Origin: Trileptium ribeirensis
Taxonomy: Eukaryota > Nematoda > Enoplea > Enoplida > Thoracostomopsidae
Assembly: GCA_030248225.1 (NCBI GenBank)
Contig: JASANE010003577.1
Span: 1-64,000, forward strand
Reading direction: 5' to 3'
Length of the DNA stretch: 64,000 nucleotides
The translations under genes were made by a program, and so were the position numbers. Below, one piece after another: positions 45,601 through 56,537 of the stretch. Each line of letters opens with the position of its first letter. Within the stretch, counting starts at the first letter, position 1. The notes beneath the pieces are model-generated. The model was not told the origin of the DNA. It ran no database searches and worked only from the letters and a program-made list of their open reading frames with translations.

Positions 45601-47652
45601 TCTTTTGAAACGCCTTATAGTATAAACGTATCCTTTTGGTACGCTTCAAAGTACTAACGCCTCATTTTGGTACGCCTTAAAGTACTAACGCCTCTTTTGC
45701 AACGCCTTATAGTATAAACATATCCTTTTGGTGCGTCTTAAAGTACTAACACCTCCTTTTGGTACGCCTTAAAGTACTAACGCCTTCTTTTGGTACGCCT
45801 TGAAGTACTAACGCCTTAAAGTACGCCTTTTTTGGTACACCTTATAGTATAAACGTATCCTTTTGGTACGCCTTAAAGTACTAACGCCTCCTTTTGGTGC
45901 GCCCTAAAGTACTAACGCCTCCATTTGGTACGCCTTAAAGTACTAACGCCTCCTTTTGGTACGGCTTAAAGTGCTAACGCCTCTTTTGAAACGCCTTATA
46001 GTATAAACGTATCCTTTTGGTGCGCCTTAAAGTACTAACACCTCCTTTTGGTACGCCTTAAAGTACTAACGCCTTCTTTTGGTACGCCATGAAGTACTAA
46101 CGCCTTAAAGTACTAACGCCTCCTTTTGGTACGCCTTAAAGTACTAACGCCTCCTTTTGGTGTGCCTTAAAGTACTAACGCTTCCTTTTGGTACGCCTTA
46201 AAGTGCTAACGCTTCCTTTTGGTACGCCTTAAAGCACTAACGCCTCCTTTTGGTACGCCTTAAAGTACTAACGCTTCCTTTTGGTACGCCTTAAAGTACT
46301 AACGCTTCCTTTTGGTACGCCTTAAAGTGCTAAAGCCTCCTTTTGGTACGCCTTAAAGTACTAACGCCTCTTTTTGGTACGCCTCAAAGCACTAAAGCCT
46401 CCTTTTGCTACGCTTTAAAGTACTAAAGCCTCCTTTTGGTACTCTTAAAGTACTAACCCCTCCTTTCTGTACGCTTTAAAGTACTAACGCTTCCTTTTGG
46501 TGCGCCTTAAAGTACTAACGCCGCTTTTGAAACGCCTTATAGTATAAACCTATCCTTTTGGTACGCCTTATAGTACTAACGCCTCCTTTTGGTACGCCTT
46601 AAAGTACTAACGCCTTCTTTTGGTACACTTTGAAGTACTAACGCCTCCATTTGGTACGCCTTAAAGTACTAACGCCTCCTTTTGGTACGCCTTATAGTAT
46701 AAACGTATCCATTTGGTGCGCCTTAAAGTACTAACACCTCCTTTTGGTACGCCTTAAAGTACTAACGCCATTTTTTGCTACACCTTATAGTATAAACGTA
46801 TCCTTTTGGTGCGCCTTAAAGTAGTAACGCCTCCTTTTGATGCGCCCTAAAGTAGTAACGCCTTCTTTTGGTACGCCTTGAAGTACTAACGCCTCCAATT
46901 GGTACGCCTTAAAGTACTAACGCTTCCTTTTGGTACGCCTTAAAGTACTAACGCCTCTTTTGAAACGCCTTATAGTATAAACGTATCCATTTGGTGCGCC
47001 TTAAAGTACTAACACCTCCTTTTGGTACGCCTTAAAGTACTAACGCCATTTTTTGCTACACCTTATAGTATAAACGTATCCTTTTGGTGCGCCTTAAAGT
47101 AGTAACGCCTCCTTTTGATGCGCCCTAAAGTAGTAACGCCTTCTTTTGGTACGCCTTGAAGTACTAACGCCTCCAATTGGTACGCCTTAAAGTACTAACA
47201 CCTCCTTTTGGTACGCCTTAAAGTACTAACGCCTTCTTTTGGTACGCCTTGAAGTACTAACGCCTTAAAGTACTAACGAATCCTTTTGGTACGCCTTATA
47301 GTATAAACGTATCCTTTTGGCACGCCTTAAAGTACTAACACCTCCTTTTGGTACGCCTTAAAGTACTAACGCCTTCTTTTGGTACGCCTTGAAGTACTAA
47401 CGCCTTAAAGTACTAACGAATCCTTTTGGTACGCCTTATAGTATAAACGTATCCTTTTGGCACGCCTTAAAGTACTAACACCTCCTTTTGGTGCGCCCTA
47501 AAGTACTAATGCCTTCTTTTGGTACGCCTTAAAGTACTAACGCATCCATTTGGTACGCCTTAAATTACTAACGCCTCCTTTTGGTACGCCTTAAAGTACT
47601 AACGCATCCTTTTGATATGCCTTAAAGTATTCTAACGCGGCGTTTGGTACGA
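42666..47652. repeat. 31-bp satellite, right block, with higher-order repeats
   Basis: About 160 head-to-tail units run over 5 kb. Two unit classes alternate irregularly: the standard one (CTTAAAGTACTAACGCC) and a variant (CTTATAGTATAAACGTATCC) found mainly after 45.3 kb. Higher-order periods are visible: 140 bp (47195, 47335, 47475), 278 bp (46711, 46989) and about 714-745 bp (43721 to 44435; 44181 to 44926). Every standard unit contains TACTAAC, a CCTCCTTTT pyrimidine run and, 24 bases on, an AG. No open frame persists because the unit is not a multiple of three and holds TAA stops. There are no spacers, so it is not a CRISPR array. Confidence 0.98.
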
Positions 47653-48300
47653 CGGAATTATGAATAAACTGTCAAGATTTAAATACCTATTTAGCTATAA
47701 GAACTCAACTGACATTTCGCATCATCCAAGTCGGATAGATAACACTATAATGGTTGTCCAAGGTATATCGGAATAGAGTGTTGCTGGTTTTGGCGACAGT
47801 GTGCACAGCGGTGGGCGGGAGCGCCCGGGAGGATAGAGACAAAATTTTTATAAATCCATAAATTACCCTGACAAAGTGCTAAAATTGTTCCCGTAGTCTT
47901 CGGTGCGCAAGGATAGGGAGGGATGCGACTTCAGGGGGTGGGGGTGGTAAATAGGTATGGCTTGGAGAGTATTTGATCGTTATAGGGCATAGCTCTCTAC
48001 CTCATTCTCATGGTCACCCGTTATATATATATATAATCATGTATCCGACTTATTTCTGGTAATGCAAAGTACCTATTATGTGTTTAATATTTAACATTTT
48101 TGTAAGAGCTAAAATATAGTGTGTAGAGATCCGAAAATAGATGGCTAACCTTTGGAAACTTTCAGTAAGAGAATAAACGTTGGGTAACCTTGACTACCAA
48201 TAGTTATCTGCTTTTTACTATAACCACTCGTCCGTTGTTTTAAAAACTTTTTGTTGTTTGTTGTCAATCAAAGAATTGTGTTTGAGAAACCTGTTTCAGT
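47653..48300. other. No recognisable gene to the right of the satellite
   Basis: CAGCGGTGGGCGGGAGCG at 47808 resembles a hAT end but has no partner. A G-rich patch lies at 47910-47955. The rest is AT-rich. Confidence 0.4.
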
Positions 48301-49319
48301 TACGATGTGATTGAATTCGAGTGGAATGAGCGAGCGAAGAGTGGAACGAGAATTATCAATTTTGGCTTTGGAGGGAGTTGAGAAGGTCCTGTCTGTGTGT
48401 GTGTCTGTGTGTGTCTGTCGCACCTGGATCTCGATAAAGGATGGGCGAATTTTGATGCAAGATAGCTCATTCGAACCGCAATGGTCGATTTAGGTGTAGT
48501 GACGGAGCCCGATTTTTCAATTTTTTCCCGTGGGAAAAGCTATGGGGCAAAATGACGTCGTTTTGGCCCATTTTTCGGGCAAACCCTCCAGTTTTTGCGA
48601 CTTTTCTCAATAAGTAAACGAGTTATCCGCAAACTAATAGACCTATTCCATGTAGCTTTACCAGGGCTTTCCAATGATATGTAACAAGTTTTTCAACTAC
48701 TTCCCAATCTGGAGTCTATAAGCTTATAGTTGGCGCCAAATTTAATATTTGGTGAAAAGTTGTGGGAAATGCACCTAAATGTGTTCTTATTGTTGGGTTT
48801 AGTGTCGGATATGGGTTTTTCTGGGCCAACAAGCTGATTGCGAGTGTCAAAAATATTGTGTGGCAAATATTTTTCACACTTGTGCTTCATACTTGGTATG
48901 AAAAATGAGATTTTTCTCAAGTGTCGATTTGAATTCTTCAACGTTCTTTTCACGGTCAATTTAGGGTTTTATTGAATTATTAAATTGTTAGTTCATTGTT
49001 TTTATACTCGTTGTATGATGTTTTGTCTACTGCATACGTTGGCTATCAAAAGAGGCGGGCGTAACTATGACTCATCACTCACGGTTTATATAATGCTGCA
49101 CCTGCGTAATGTGCGTAGGCTTTGTTTGTGTGTGCTTTCTACAACGGACTTCGGGGGATTGTTCTCACCACTCGAATTCTGGCTCGCAAGCGAGCTTCAC
49201 TAGTGTGATATCCGGCCTGCTAATCACACAATGTTATTAGTAGTGTTGATCTCGCTTTGACGAAAGTTAATATCAGCGAATGTTAACATTTAAAGCACTT
49301 GATGGTGTTTTCCAGGGGC
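48301..49319. other. Unassigned; contains a (TGTGTC)n microsatellite
   Basis: GTCTGTGTG-type repeats at 48389-48420 are followed by GTCGCACCTGGATCTCGATAAAGGATG and a TTTTGGCCCATTTTTCGGGC segment. This recalls the non-coding tails of dispersed elements. A 88-residue minus-strand frame at 48693-48959 is unassigned. Confidence 0.4.
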
Positions 49320-49857
49320 GACAATTTCTATTCAGATTCGAAGTGCAGTACAACGGTTGGATAGGATAGGAATTTGACAAGCATAATACATGTCATATGG
49401 CAAACGAGGTCGACAAAGGTTCCATACGAGTACAGGGCAGTTCTATATGATGTAGCAAAATATTTCAACACGTCATCCCTGCCGAAAGAGTGCAGTGAAC
49501 TTCTACAAGAATACCCCAAAACTGCAATTTAGGAATAGATACCATAGTAGAGCAACGATGTATTATAAGAAAACCCAAACGTGTCATCTAAGGTCCTCCG
49601 CCGCACGCGTACAGTGTAGTCTTATGTATATTAGGACCCCATATGCGCTATCTATAAGCAGATATTATATTGGAACAATGTGGTATCACAAACGCACCCT
49701 AATTATTCCATCTAGGAACAGCTGCCATACGTCTACAATGCAGTCTCAGATAAGAACCCTAAATTCAGCATCTATAAGCACAGATGCCGTATTTCCACCA
49801 TATTCTGTTATACAAGGACTTTAAGTGAGCCATCTTAGCACAGCTGCATACATGCTT
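49320..49857. repeat. Diverged minisatellite, unit about 60-62 bp
   Basis: Segments starting at CATCT recur about every 60 bp. The consensus reads CATCTAGGAACAGCTGCCAT, then ACAATG-AGT-T, then AAGAACCC-AAATT. At least six to eight units are recognisable and decay leftwards. One further unit appears after the insertion at about 50283 (CTTAGGACAGCTGCCATATT). The 109-residue plus-strand frame is a by-product of the roughly 60-bp period. Confidence 0.7.
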
Positions 49858-50275
49858 ATAGAGGGATTTCACCATTCGAGATGGTGTTGATCCCCTTATA
49901 AGGTAGCCTGATCGCTCAACTGAGGCGCCACCACTGTCTTCTCGTGCCGATGGCGCGCGGACAATATTGCCAAATAAAGTCACGAGAAAATATTTGGGCA
50001 AATGAGCAAAAACGGAGTGAAATTAACAAGAATTGGCGAAAATTGGCAATAATTGTTGGGAATTTGGCAAAATTCGGACAACGTTGGCAGCAATTAAGAA
50101 AAATTTTGATTCCCAAAAAATTTGGAAAATTCCCCCAAACCGAAAACCTCCACACCGCCGACCGGCTGACCCCGCTCTGGGACGACCCCACCCCCGCAGC
50201 CCCCAATATTTCTCCCTGGGACTTCGTACATCGCACATGACATGTATGGATAAGTACATTCTCGTGTGAGGACCC
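49858..50275. repeat. Insertion splitting the minisatellite (same family as 34.7 kb?)
   Basis: Sequence unrelated to the minisatellite separates two of its units. It contains a GC-rich end (49920-49970), a middle of AAAATTGGC/AAATTTGG variants (50020-50135) and a C-rich end (50135-50220). This layout is shared with 34656-35000 in inverted orientation and, more loosely, with 27495-27620. Five overlapping open frames on both strands reflect composition only. Confidence 0.45.
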
Positions 50276-50362
50276 ACAAACATACAATCTTAGGACAGCT
50301 GCCATATTTACACAATTCCGTACTATAAAGTACCACAAAGATTATGATAAAGTCGACATCGA

Positions 50363-51461
50363 CACCGGCGTAGCCAGGATTTCCTCAAGGGGGGGGGACA
50401 AAAATACTGCAAAAATTTAGACAAGTAAATACGCTACATGAAGACGCTATAAGCTAAAACGCGGGCTGTTATCAACGCATGATTTAATCACATAGCAAGA
50501 TTTTTCTCATTACATAAGTAAACTGAATTATCTTAAATTATAGCAAGATTTTTCTCATTATATATGTAAACTGAATTATCTTAAATTAGTGAGAGAGACT
50601 AGTGTTTAAAAACGTCGCCTCATTGTACAAAACACGCAAGGAGTATGTTTCGTGTCATAATGTTCGAGCCAGAACAGTTACGTGGCAAGCTAAGCCAAGT
50701 TACAGAAACATAGAAATACAGTAACAAAAAATAGAAACGGATATAAACTAGAAAAGCATATACATATACACATACTACATATACATACTTCGATTCAAAA
50801 ACGTCTCAATGGACGAGATCCTGATCTGTACATTCTGTTCGGAAAGATAGAAAACAAGAAAGTTAAAAAAAGAAAAAGTAAAAAGTTGCGTATATACGTT
50901 CCCGGGGCTAGCTATAAGTTACGAGTTACGTCGGTAACAAAAATAAGTGTGTAATAAAATAATAAACATAAGTGTATACTGAACCGATATAAAATCTGAA
51001 AAACTAAGATTAAATTTTCTAACCCGGATTCATTTGACGTGCTGCCACCATTATCGAAACTGTCCTTCACGTCGCAACTAGTGCTTTGTTTCGCATTATT
51101 AGAATTGTCTCCATCATTATTGCCATTATTTCCAGGATCGCGAGCATCAATCTTTTTTTTTGGCGAAAAACGACGTCAGAGTTTTTTGTGGATTAGACAT
51201 TGTATTAATCAGAGGTGTTAAAGTATATTAAATCTGGAATAATTTATCTCAAACTATAAGATACAATAGAATGCACAATAATGACATTGCACAATAATAA
51301 GTTTCCGAAAGTGCAGCCGTTGCTGGTTATATGAGTGTTATACAGCGTAAATGTTTTTTGCAAAAATTGTGGAGATACGGCATCTCCAATTTCTGTGTAA
51401 AACCTGGAAACTTCCGAGGGGGGACATGTCCGGATGTCCCCCCCCCCTGGCTACGCCCTTG
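50363..51461. mobile_element. hAT-type non-autonomous element with perfect 8-bp target duplication
   Basis: The ends read CACCGGCGTAGCCAGG and, in reverse complement from the right, CAAGGGCGTAGCCAGG, followed on each side by a purine/pyrimidine run. Both ends are flanked by GACATCGA (50355-50362 and 51462-51469), the 8-bp duplication of the hAT superfamily. The 1.1-kb interior encodes no transposase. It holds a 48-bp tandem duplication (50493-50540 and 50541-50588, starting TAGCAAGATTTTTCTC). The intact target duplication points to a recent insertion. Confidence 0.9.
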
Positions 51462-51469
51462 GACATCGA

Positions 51470-53487
51470 AACCTCGTTTTTATATGAAGAAAGAATAAGT
51501 CATTTCTTTCTACTACACAATGAAAAAGCCAATTATATTATTATGTATTTAACTATATTAATTTTGTTATTTTAATATTATAATATATATTTAATATAAT
51601 TGTCGAATGGACGATTGGGTATCAATATTTAGACCCAAATGCCCGATGTATTTTAAGCTTATGATTCCCCAGTCCGCTATATGCTATTGTTTAAGCTTTA
51701 TAAAATCATTTAATCAAAACCATGAAACGAACAACCGAACATCATGGTTCTGTTGTTGTACCCTTGTGGGTCTTATTCTGGGTTTAATTTTGTTATAATT
51801 TTCGACTTCTAATAAAAGCCCTTTTTATTGTATGTTTTTAATGACTATATGGTGTGGTTGTAAAGGCGGGCTTACGTCTTTATTATTATTATTCAATATG
51901 AGGTACACACACCTATATATACAATGTATCCATATTAATCTATATATTAATGTATCCTATATATCTATGTATCCAAATATTTATATATTATATATATATT
52001 GAGATGTGGTCGCCATTAACCGGAAAAACCTCATGGATCCGCTTTAGATAACAATGCTGTTAGAGGTCCAAACCGAGCACGGAACTAACAATCTATAAGA
52101 AGAGATCGCGAACAAATATGGTCCTTGTTGGCACAGGCGCAGATATAGAGTGGTGCGATTGAGGGATGCATCCACCCACATTAGGTAACCTTGGATTAAA
52201 ACCCTTTTATATGGATATCCTAGGGTTAAAATCCTTGGTTAAAATCTCAGCATTTCCCAAACTTTTTTAGCCAGCCACAATTCTTGTATCACCCAAAAAC
52301 TTCGGAAAGAATCTGCACCACTGTTTTCCCTTCTTGTAGGTGGAAGCAGATGATATATATTTGATTTTAACTATGGAATGGTTTTTCAGTCCATTAGCTA
52401 TAAATATTCACATTAATTCAATTTATATATGGGGAGTCATATATTGGACGTGGTTTGTAAAAACTAGCTTTTATAATCGTAAAATTTTTAGTTTTAGCCG
52501 ACATCTTTATGGTATTAAAATTTAGTCAGATATCATGAGCTATAAGTTCAACGAGCGCCGTGCTAAAGGCGTTCGAACAAAAAAAATATTTTATTCACTT
52601 TTTCTCGATTACCACTGGGATTAGTGAAATTTGTTTTCCACTACGAGTTAAAATAATCTTCGAAACGTATGACAAATGCTCAAGCTATCCTGTTTCTGTT
52701 TGGAATCCGCTAGCTCATATTATGGGTGCAACGCACACCTACAGCGAATAAGTTATTAAACCTTTTAAGCTCGGAAACGGAATTATTTGAGCGACTGGTT
52801 TTCAATTCTCGCTTAAACATGTCATGTTTGCCAGGCACATCAAGAAACTCTAGGTTCATGGAGATATGATCGCTAAAAATAACCACAGTTTCTCATTTAG
52901 TAACATGTCCCCACGGGTCATTAACGACGAAACCAGAAATCACATCTAGTTGGTTTTACGCCCTATTGTAACCTAGGTGGTCCTAGCGGTGTTTAGTCCC
53001 ACCGTAGATTACACACAATCTAACTGCACGTTACTACACGATACTCCAATGCGAGCACCAAGGGCTATTTGCTTTATGAGCTTATTCTTAAGGCCTTAAT
53101 TTGTAGCGCTTATAATGAAGATAGTTTATTTGCACACTACAATAAAATAAAAACTTTACACACAATAAACACATAAACGGCTGAACCGACTCACCCTGAT
53201 TGCGCAGCTTCTGAGGCCGACTGAAGCCCCGATCTAACTGCGCAACCGCTTAAATAACTTTTCTAAACCCTATTTCTTGGAACTCAAAAGAAACCTAGTT
53301 GTGAAATCTCCCTAACCCGTTAATTTTTAATACAATGGTTGCCAACCGGGTTATCAATTCTTGGAACTGTGAAATTCGCTCTCTAACACAAGTTTTAATT
53401 TTTGCGTTAGAGAGACCCTTTTTATAAAATTCTCGGAATCCCTAAATCAAAACAAATTTTAAGATTTTCCACAAAATTCAGCTGAAA
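51470..53487. other. No recognisable gene
   Basis: AT-rich tracts at 51540-51600 and 51900-52000. Short unassigned frames at 52340 and 52560. The sequence from about 53300 on may include the end of the LTR described below. Confidence 0.4.
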
Positions 53488-53517
53488 TACACTTACATAT
53501 CCGCTAATGTAAGTGTA
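53488..53517. other. Perfect 11-bp stem hairpin
   Basis: TACACTTACAT (53488-53498) and ATGTAAGTGTA (53507-53517) form a perfect stem around an 8-nt loop. It lies downstream, on the minus strand, of the 3' LTR copy and might be inside the undeleted part of that LTR. Confidence 0.8.
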
Positions 53518-53659
53518 ATAGTTAAGGCACCCAGGGCTTACACTCAAATCCGATCAGTAAGCAAACTATAGCCCTGGCACACAAATTGTAAAATTTTAAG
53601 TTGTTTTACACTTTCTTAAAGTTATAATTTTGAAGAATAAAATAAATTATTATTAGCAG

Positions 53660-54145
53660 AATTGACCGAGGGGATGAGGTCCGTAACTTCTTAATGGGTG
53701 GGTCAATTGAAGCCAAATTTGGTATAGATGATCTACAGTGTGCCCTATGAGATTTGGCACTAAAATCCCATTTTGACCCAGTCATCCCCCCTTGACCAGA
53801 TCTTCATGTCTTGCCAGGTTTATGTGGCACTTATAAATCTCACGCTAATATACAGCAAATCTCCAAGATTTCAACAACAAAATATTTTAAAGTGATTTTA
53901 TACATACACTACACGTCATACATACGAAGCAGCCAACAGTTACACTACAGTAGATATTTTGTTCATGCAGGAATAAACAACAACATACATACAGGTTGTT
54001 TATGATACAGACATCAAATAGCGTACACAATAAACCAGTAAATAACTGTAAATGACGCAAACAGTTACATTTTTTTACCATAAAATGATTTTCACAGTAG
54101 TTCATCACATGAGGGAATTTGTTTCCCAGGGCATGCATCGCTACA
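53660..54145 (-). repeat. LTR, 3' copy of the minus-strand LTR element
   Basis: This 486-bp segment is about 95 percent identical by eye to 60254-60734 and in the same orientation. On the minus strand it starts TGTAGCGATGCATGCCCTGG, right after a polypurine tract, as expected for a 3' LTR. The left limit given is only where similarity to the other copy stops. The true LTR may extend towards the hairpin at 53488-53517. Confidence 0.72.
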
Positions 54146-54158
54146 TTACCCCTCTGTC
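54146..54158 (-). other. Polypurine tract next to the 3' LTR
   Basis: The minus strand reads GACAGAGGGGTAA immediately before the TG start of the LTR. The other LTR copy lacks it at the matching place (60735 on), as expected for a 5' LTR. This asymmetry gives the element its minus orientation. Confidence 0.62.
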
Positions 54159-55101
54159 ACATTAAATTTATCCTCAAATTTCAAAATTTTTGTTAATGCG
54201 CCATTATCCACATAGTATACAACAACCAATCAAATAAAATCACTTAAGATTCAATCAACGCAATCATTCGTTATCCGCCAATTATTTATTACAGTCAGTC
54301 TTCTTTTAACGGAATTGTCTTTAAACTATGTGTATAGTGTACAACGTTGAAACCAATCAACCACCGCACTATTAACCACCACCGCCATGCTGCACCATAC
54401 TAATACGAAATCACGCCAAGAGTATAAATTTTTACACCTTCCGAATAGATATACCGTGGTACAACATACGCACGCAGTACTTGTACCAACCACCGTGAAT
54501 ACGAAAATATTCTTTCGGGATATGATGTGACGTAGATACTGGTCAATTTGATAGTGACCGGAGGAAAAGCAATATATTTGGTAAACAATTACGTTTGCAC
54601 ATATTCGATTGTTCGACGGAAAGTACAATCACCATTCACAGACAACCATCATTCGTACACCATACAACAGCGTGTTATGAATTTGAATTCCACGGTCAGT
54701 GTAACATAAAACACACAAACAAACACACACTAAGGAAAACATATAACAAAATGATACTTTGCGTACTAATTTACAATACTGTCATAAACGTGGCATCTGA
54801 TACTGTTCATATTAACTTATCTACAAAATCAACCTAAACTGGGAGATACTAAGTTTGTAAAAAATCAAGATCAAAATTCAGTTTTTAAATGGTCTTTTAT
54901 ATTACTAATCTCATGTGAAATGTTCAGTGATTACTTAAGGTTTGTCTCATTTGCCTTGGCACCAATTTTACAAGTTAACTTGTAGGTTTCACAGGCATGA
55001 TACTGAACCCTAAAACAAAAAATGCTATTTTTTTAGCTAACGGCCTACTCAGAACTAATTTTATGGTAATTTTACTTGACTTAATTATGCCCGAATCAAT
55101 T
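54159..55101. other. Interior of the LTR element, no coding capacity recognised
   Basis: Overlapping minus-strand frames at 54326-54628 have no recognisable motif. I found no reverse transcriptase or integrase motif. Confidence 0.4.
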
Positions 55102-55242
55102 TATGTATTTGCAATGTTTGACAAACTCAATCCGGAACCAGGGTTCGAACCTAGTAGATGCCTTGAAAGTTGTTCTCGCAAAACACTGAGCTACTTGGAA
55201 GACGTTGCTCGTTTCCTTAAGAAGCCTCACGCTCAAACAATT
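55102..55242 (-). repeat. tRNA-derived SINE copy (family SINE-A)
   Basis: The plus strand shows GCAATGTTTGACAAACTC, then the B-box complement GGAACCAGGGTTCGAACC, an A-box complement ending CTGAGCTACTTGGAAG, then GTTGCTCGTTTCCTTAAG and CTCACGCTCAAACAA. Module order equals that of the 61.4-kb copy. The 91-residue frame over it is fortuitous. Confidence 0.72.
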
Positions 55243-56085
55243 TTGTTAACGTCAAATTTGAGCTATCTCTGAATTATTTATCTCAGCAACAAAAAAACAT
55301 CTGTCACTACAGAGCCAGCTTCCAAAAATAAATCTGTCATGTTCCCGGGCGGTTCTATTAGCAACGATTTCCCATCCATACTACTGCCATACATGGTTTA
55401 TTATTTGCATAAAAATGCTATATAGAGATATCTGGCTAGTCCACAGTGAGGGAGCGGCATTTTTGGCAACACGGATTCGGGTACCCCCGGCTCAAAGCTC
55501 AATGCTCACAAAAATAAACGTCTAAACGCGGCACAATCCGGCAAAAAAATTGGACTCCCGGCAAAATCCTGCAACACCCCGGCAGGTGAACCGGGACCCC
55601 CAAGGCTCAGGCCCCCGGCTATAATTTCCCAGGTTTGGACTAGCCAAGATATACTTCATACATATACAATGCATACCTATAACATACAATGTATAGATAT
55701 ACGTACATATATATTCACATAAACATATACGCAATTCATTTATATATACATATATACATGTACCATTACGCATAAATATATTTTTCAATATTATATATAT
55801 TGCAGCCAGTTGTTGTTTTTGTGTGTCTAAAAACTTTTCTGTCAACTTTTTTTTAAATCATAATCTGCAGCATTGTATATTTTTATGTTCACGGTAGTGC
55901 TGCAACATAATCAAATAGAAAAGCATGCCAACAGCAACGAAGCACAACGAATAGACTAAACAACTTTTTACGCACTAGCAAGGCTAACCAATTTAAATTA
56001 CATTAATTTATATTTATTGCTTATACGCATATTTATATATACATATACGATATATATTATATTTTTTATCGCCAGCGTGAACAGC
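55243..56085. other. No recognisable gene; GC-rich patch and AT-rich tract
   Basis: A GC-rich patch at 55535-55620 has repeated CCGGCA/CCCGG motifs. TATA-type dinucleotide tracts follow at 55720-55800 and 56020-56070. Confidence 0.4.
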
Positions 56086-56090
56086 GGAGG

Positions 56091-56122
56091 GCTCGTAGGG
56101 ACATAAAATCCCCTACGGGCTC
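56091..56122. ncRNA. Hairpin a1 of a three-member stem-loop set
   Basis: CGTAGGG (56094-56100) pairs with CCCTACG (56111-56117) around ACATAAAATC. The loop and stem-closing bases AGGGACATAAAATC are shared with the other two members. Transcription is not shown by sequence; the RNA label is an inference from structure. Confidence 0.45.
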
Positions 56123-56140
56123 ATTTTAATATACATGCCG

Positions 56141-56175
56141 GGGCACACAGAGACATTACACCCCCTGTGTGTGTC
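56141..56175. ncRNA. Hairpin a2 of a three-member stem-loop set
   Basis: CACACAG (56144-56150) pairs with CTGTGTG (56165-56171) around AGACATTACACCCC. The stem sequence is entirely different from hairpins a1 and a3, yet it is still complementary. The ACAT(T/A)A loop start is shared. Confidence 0.42.
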
Positions 56176-56270
56176 AAATTTTTTTACAATTTAGCGGCGC
56201 ATGCGATACTTAAAACCCTCGTATGTCGTCGAGACGAAAAGGGACAACACAGACTCGCGAACAACGGACG

Positions 56271-56303
56271 ATCCACAAGGACATAAATTCTCCTTGTGGG
56301 TCA
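56271..56303. ncRNA. Hairpin a3 of a three-member stem-loop set
   Basis: CCACAAGG (56273-56280) pairs with CCTTGTGG (56292-56299) around ACATAAATTCT. Loop ACATAAA-TC is shared with a1 while all stem pairs differ in a compensatory way. Confidence 0.45.
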
Positions 56304-56537
56304 ACCTAGGGTACCCAGAAGCGCGCGAGGTGCAGGACCGTTGGGTTTCCATTTTAAGGCTAACTAAAAATACTGCAACTTCCTTGAGCTGAGTTTTAAA
56401 ATGAGCTAGAAAATTCAAATGATAGTGCAAAGGCACAAAACACCAAAAATGCATAGACAAGTGTGATTTGGTAAAACGACATATTTAGGGTTCACGCGAG
56501 CAAAACTTTTTTGACCAATTTTACACGGGATTACGCC

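Noticed and set aside
38377..47652. Possible CRISPR array
   Set aside because: The 31-bp units abut directly with no unique spacers, and the setting is eukaryotic. It is a satellite.
47804..47830. hAT-like terminus CAGCGGTGGGCGGG
   Set aside because: No matching inverted end or 8-bp duplication was found. Similar short motifs at 4236 and 33063 also lack partners.
49495..49824. 109-residue plus-strand frame
   Set aside because: The frame follows the roughly 60-bp minisatellite period, a multiple of three, and has no protein motif.
49916..50338. 140-residue minus-strand frame and overlapping frames
   Set aside because: They lie in a repetitive AAATTGG/CCCC-rich insertion with open frames in most phases, so openness reflects composition.
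54997..55272. 91-residue plus-strand frame
   Set aside because: More than half of it is the antisense of a tRNA-derived SINE copy.
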